DNA of 22,845 bases. Source: Candidatus Gerdarchaeota archaeon. GTDB taxonomy: Archaea; Asgardarchaeota; Heimdallarchaeia; JABLTI01. Shown here piece by piece: positions 22,808 to 22,845 of the stretch. The notes beneath the pieces were generated by a model. It was not told where the DNA came from. It made no database searches and was given only the letters and a program-made list of their open reading frames with translations. Location of the stretch: NCBI GenBank assembly GCA_016840905.1, contig JAEORM010000193.1:1-22845 (forward strand), written 5' to 3'. Position numbers and translations under genes: made by a program. How positions within the stretch are numbered: the stretch's first letter is position 1; every line of letters starts with the position of its first letter.

Positions 22808-22845
22808 ATGAAATTCATCTTGGTGGATAGGTCAAAAATTAAGCA
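22808..22845 (+). CDS. Possible start of another gene, cut by the window edge
   Basis: An ATG at 22808 opens a frame of 12 codons (MKFILVDRSKIK) to the window end without a stop, behind a purine-rich AGAAAG and a TATA-like TAAATTAAAAAG about 20 bases upstream. Too short to identify; could be chance. Confidence 0.2.
   Translation, partial: MKFILVDRSKIK

Overview
The window looks like an AT-rich archaeal chromosome segment. The evidence is an archaeal-type ribosomal protein uL11, an EF-Tu-superfamily GTPase of the GTPBP1 type, a fused ADP-forming acyl-CoA synthetase, a COG3199-type ATP-NAD kinase, an archaeal dihydropteroate-synthase-related protein, a two-subunit glycine decarboxylase (GcvPA/GcvPB), and TATA-like boxes 20-30 bases ahead of likely transcription starts. 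The low GC, long AT-rich spacers, TTG/GTG starts and a receptor-like giant protein would fit an Asgard-type lineage, but phylogeny cannot be settled from sequence reading alone. No tRNA, rRNA, CRISPR array, transposase or integrase was seen; this is ordinary chromosomal backbone with a few unusual genes.

Layout. Positions 1-3812 lie on the minus strand: a thioredoxin-reductase-like flavoprotein cut by the window edge, a GTPBP1-like GTPase, and a coiled-coil protein of unknown function. From 4094 a MoxR-type AAA+ ATPase and a VWA-domain protein form a tight pair on the plus strand, followed by a small convergent two-zinc-finger protein. After a 425-base AT-rich spacer comes a C1-metabolism block (6864-12967, plus strand): an iron-sulfur flavoprotein resembling dihydromethanopterin reductase (DmrX/AfpA type), a dihydropteroate-synthase-related protein, then gcvH-gcvPA-gcvPB. 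The likely logic is that the first two help make or reduce the tetrahydromethanopterin-like C1 carrier, and the Gcv proteins exchange C1 units between glycine and that carrier. gcvT (the aminomethyltransferase) and the lipoamide dehydrogenase are not in the window.

An ATP-NAD kinase family gene (minus) is convergent with gcvPB. A prolyl oligopeptidase and a macrodomain protein follow as a plus-strand pair. Convergent to them is an 893-residue minus-strand protein with a receptor-like plan: signal or anchor helix, seven-bladed-propeller-like domain, eight calcium-binding thrombospondin type 3-like repeats, one membrane helix, and a charged coiled-coil cytoplasmic tail. The window ends with a solitary uL11 gene and a fused acyl-CoA synthetase (ADP-forming), which ends in a hairpin/T-tract.

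Points most worth a second look are the receptor-like protein, the MoxR-VWA pair with an Asn in Walker B, the thioredoxin reductase lacking the usual NADPH 2'-phosphate motif, the flavoprotein with an acidic insertion, and several palindromes or shared elements placed at promoters. No clearly new multi-gene system is evident.
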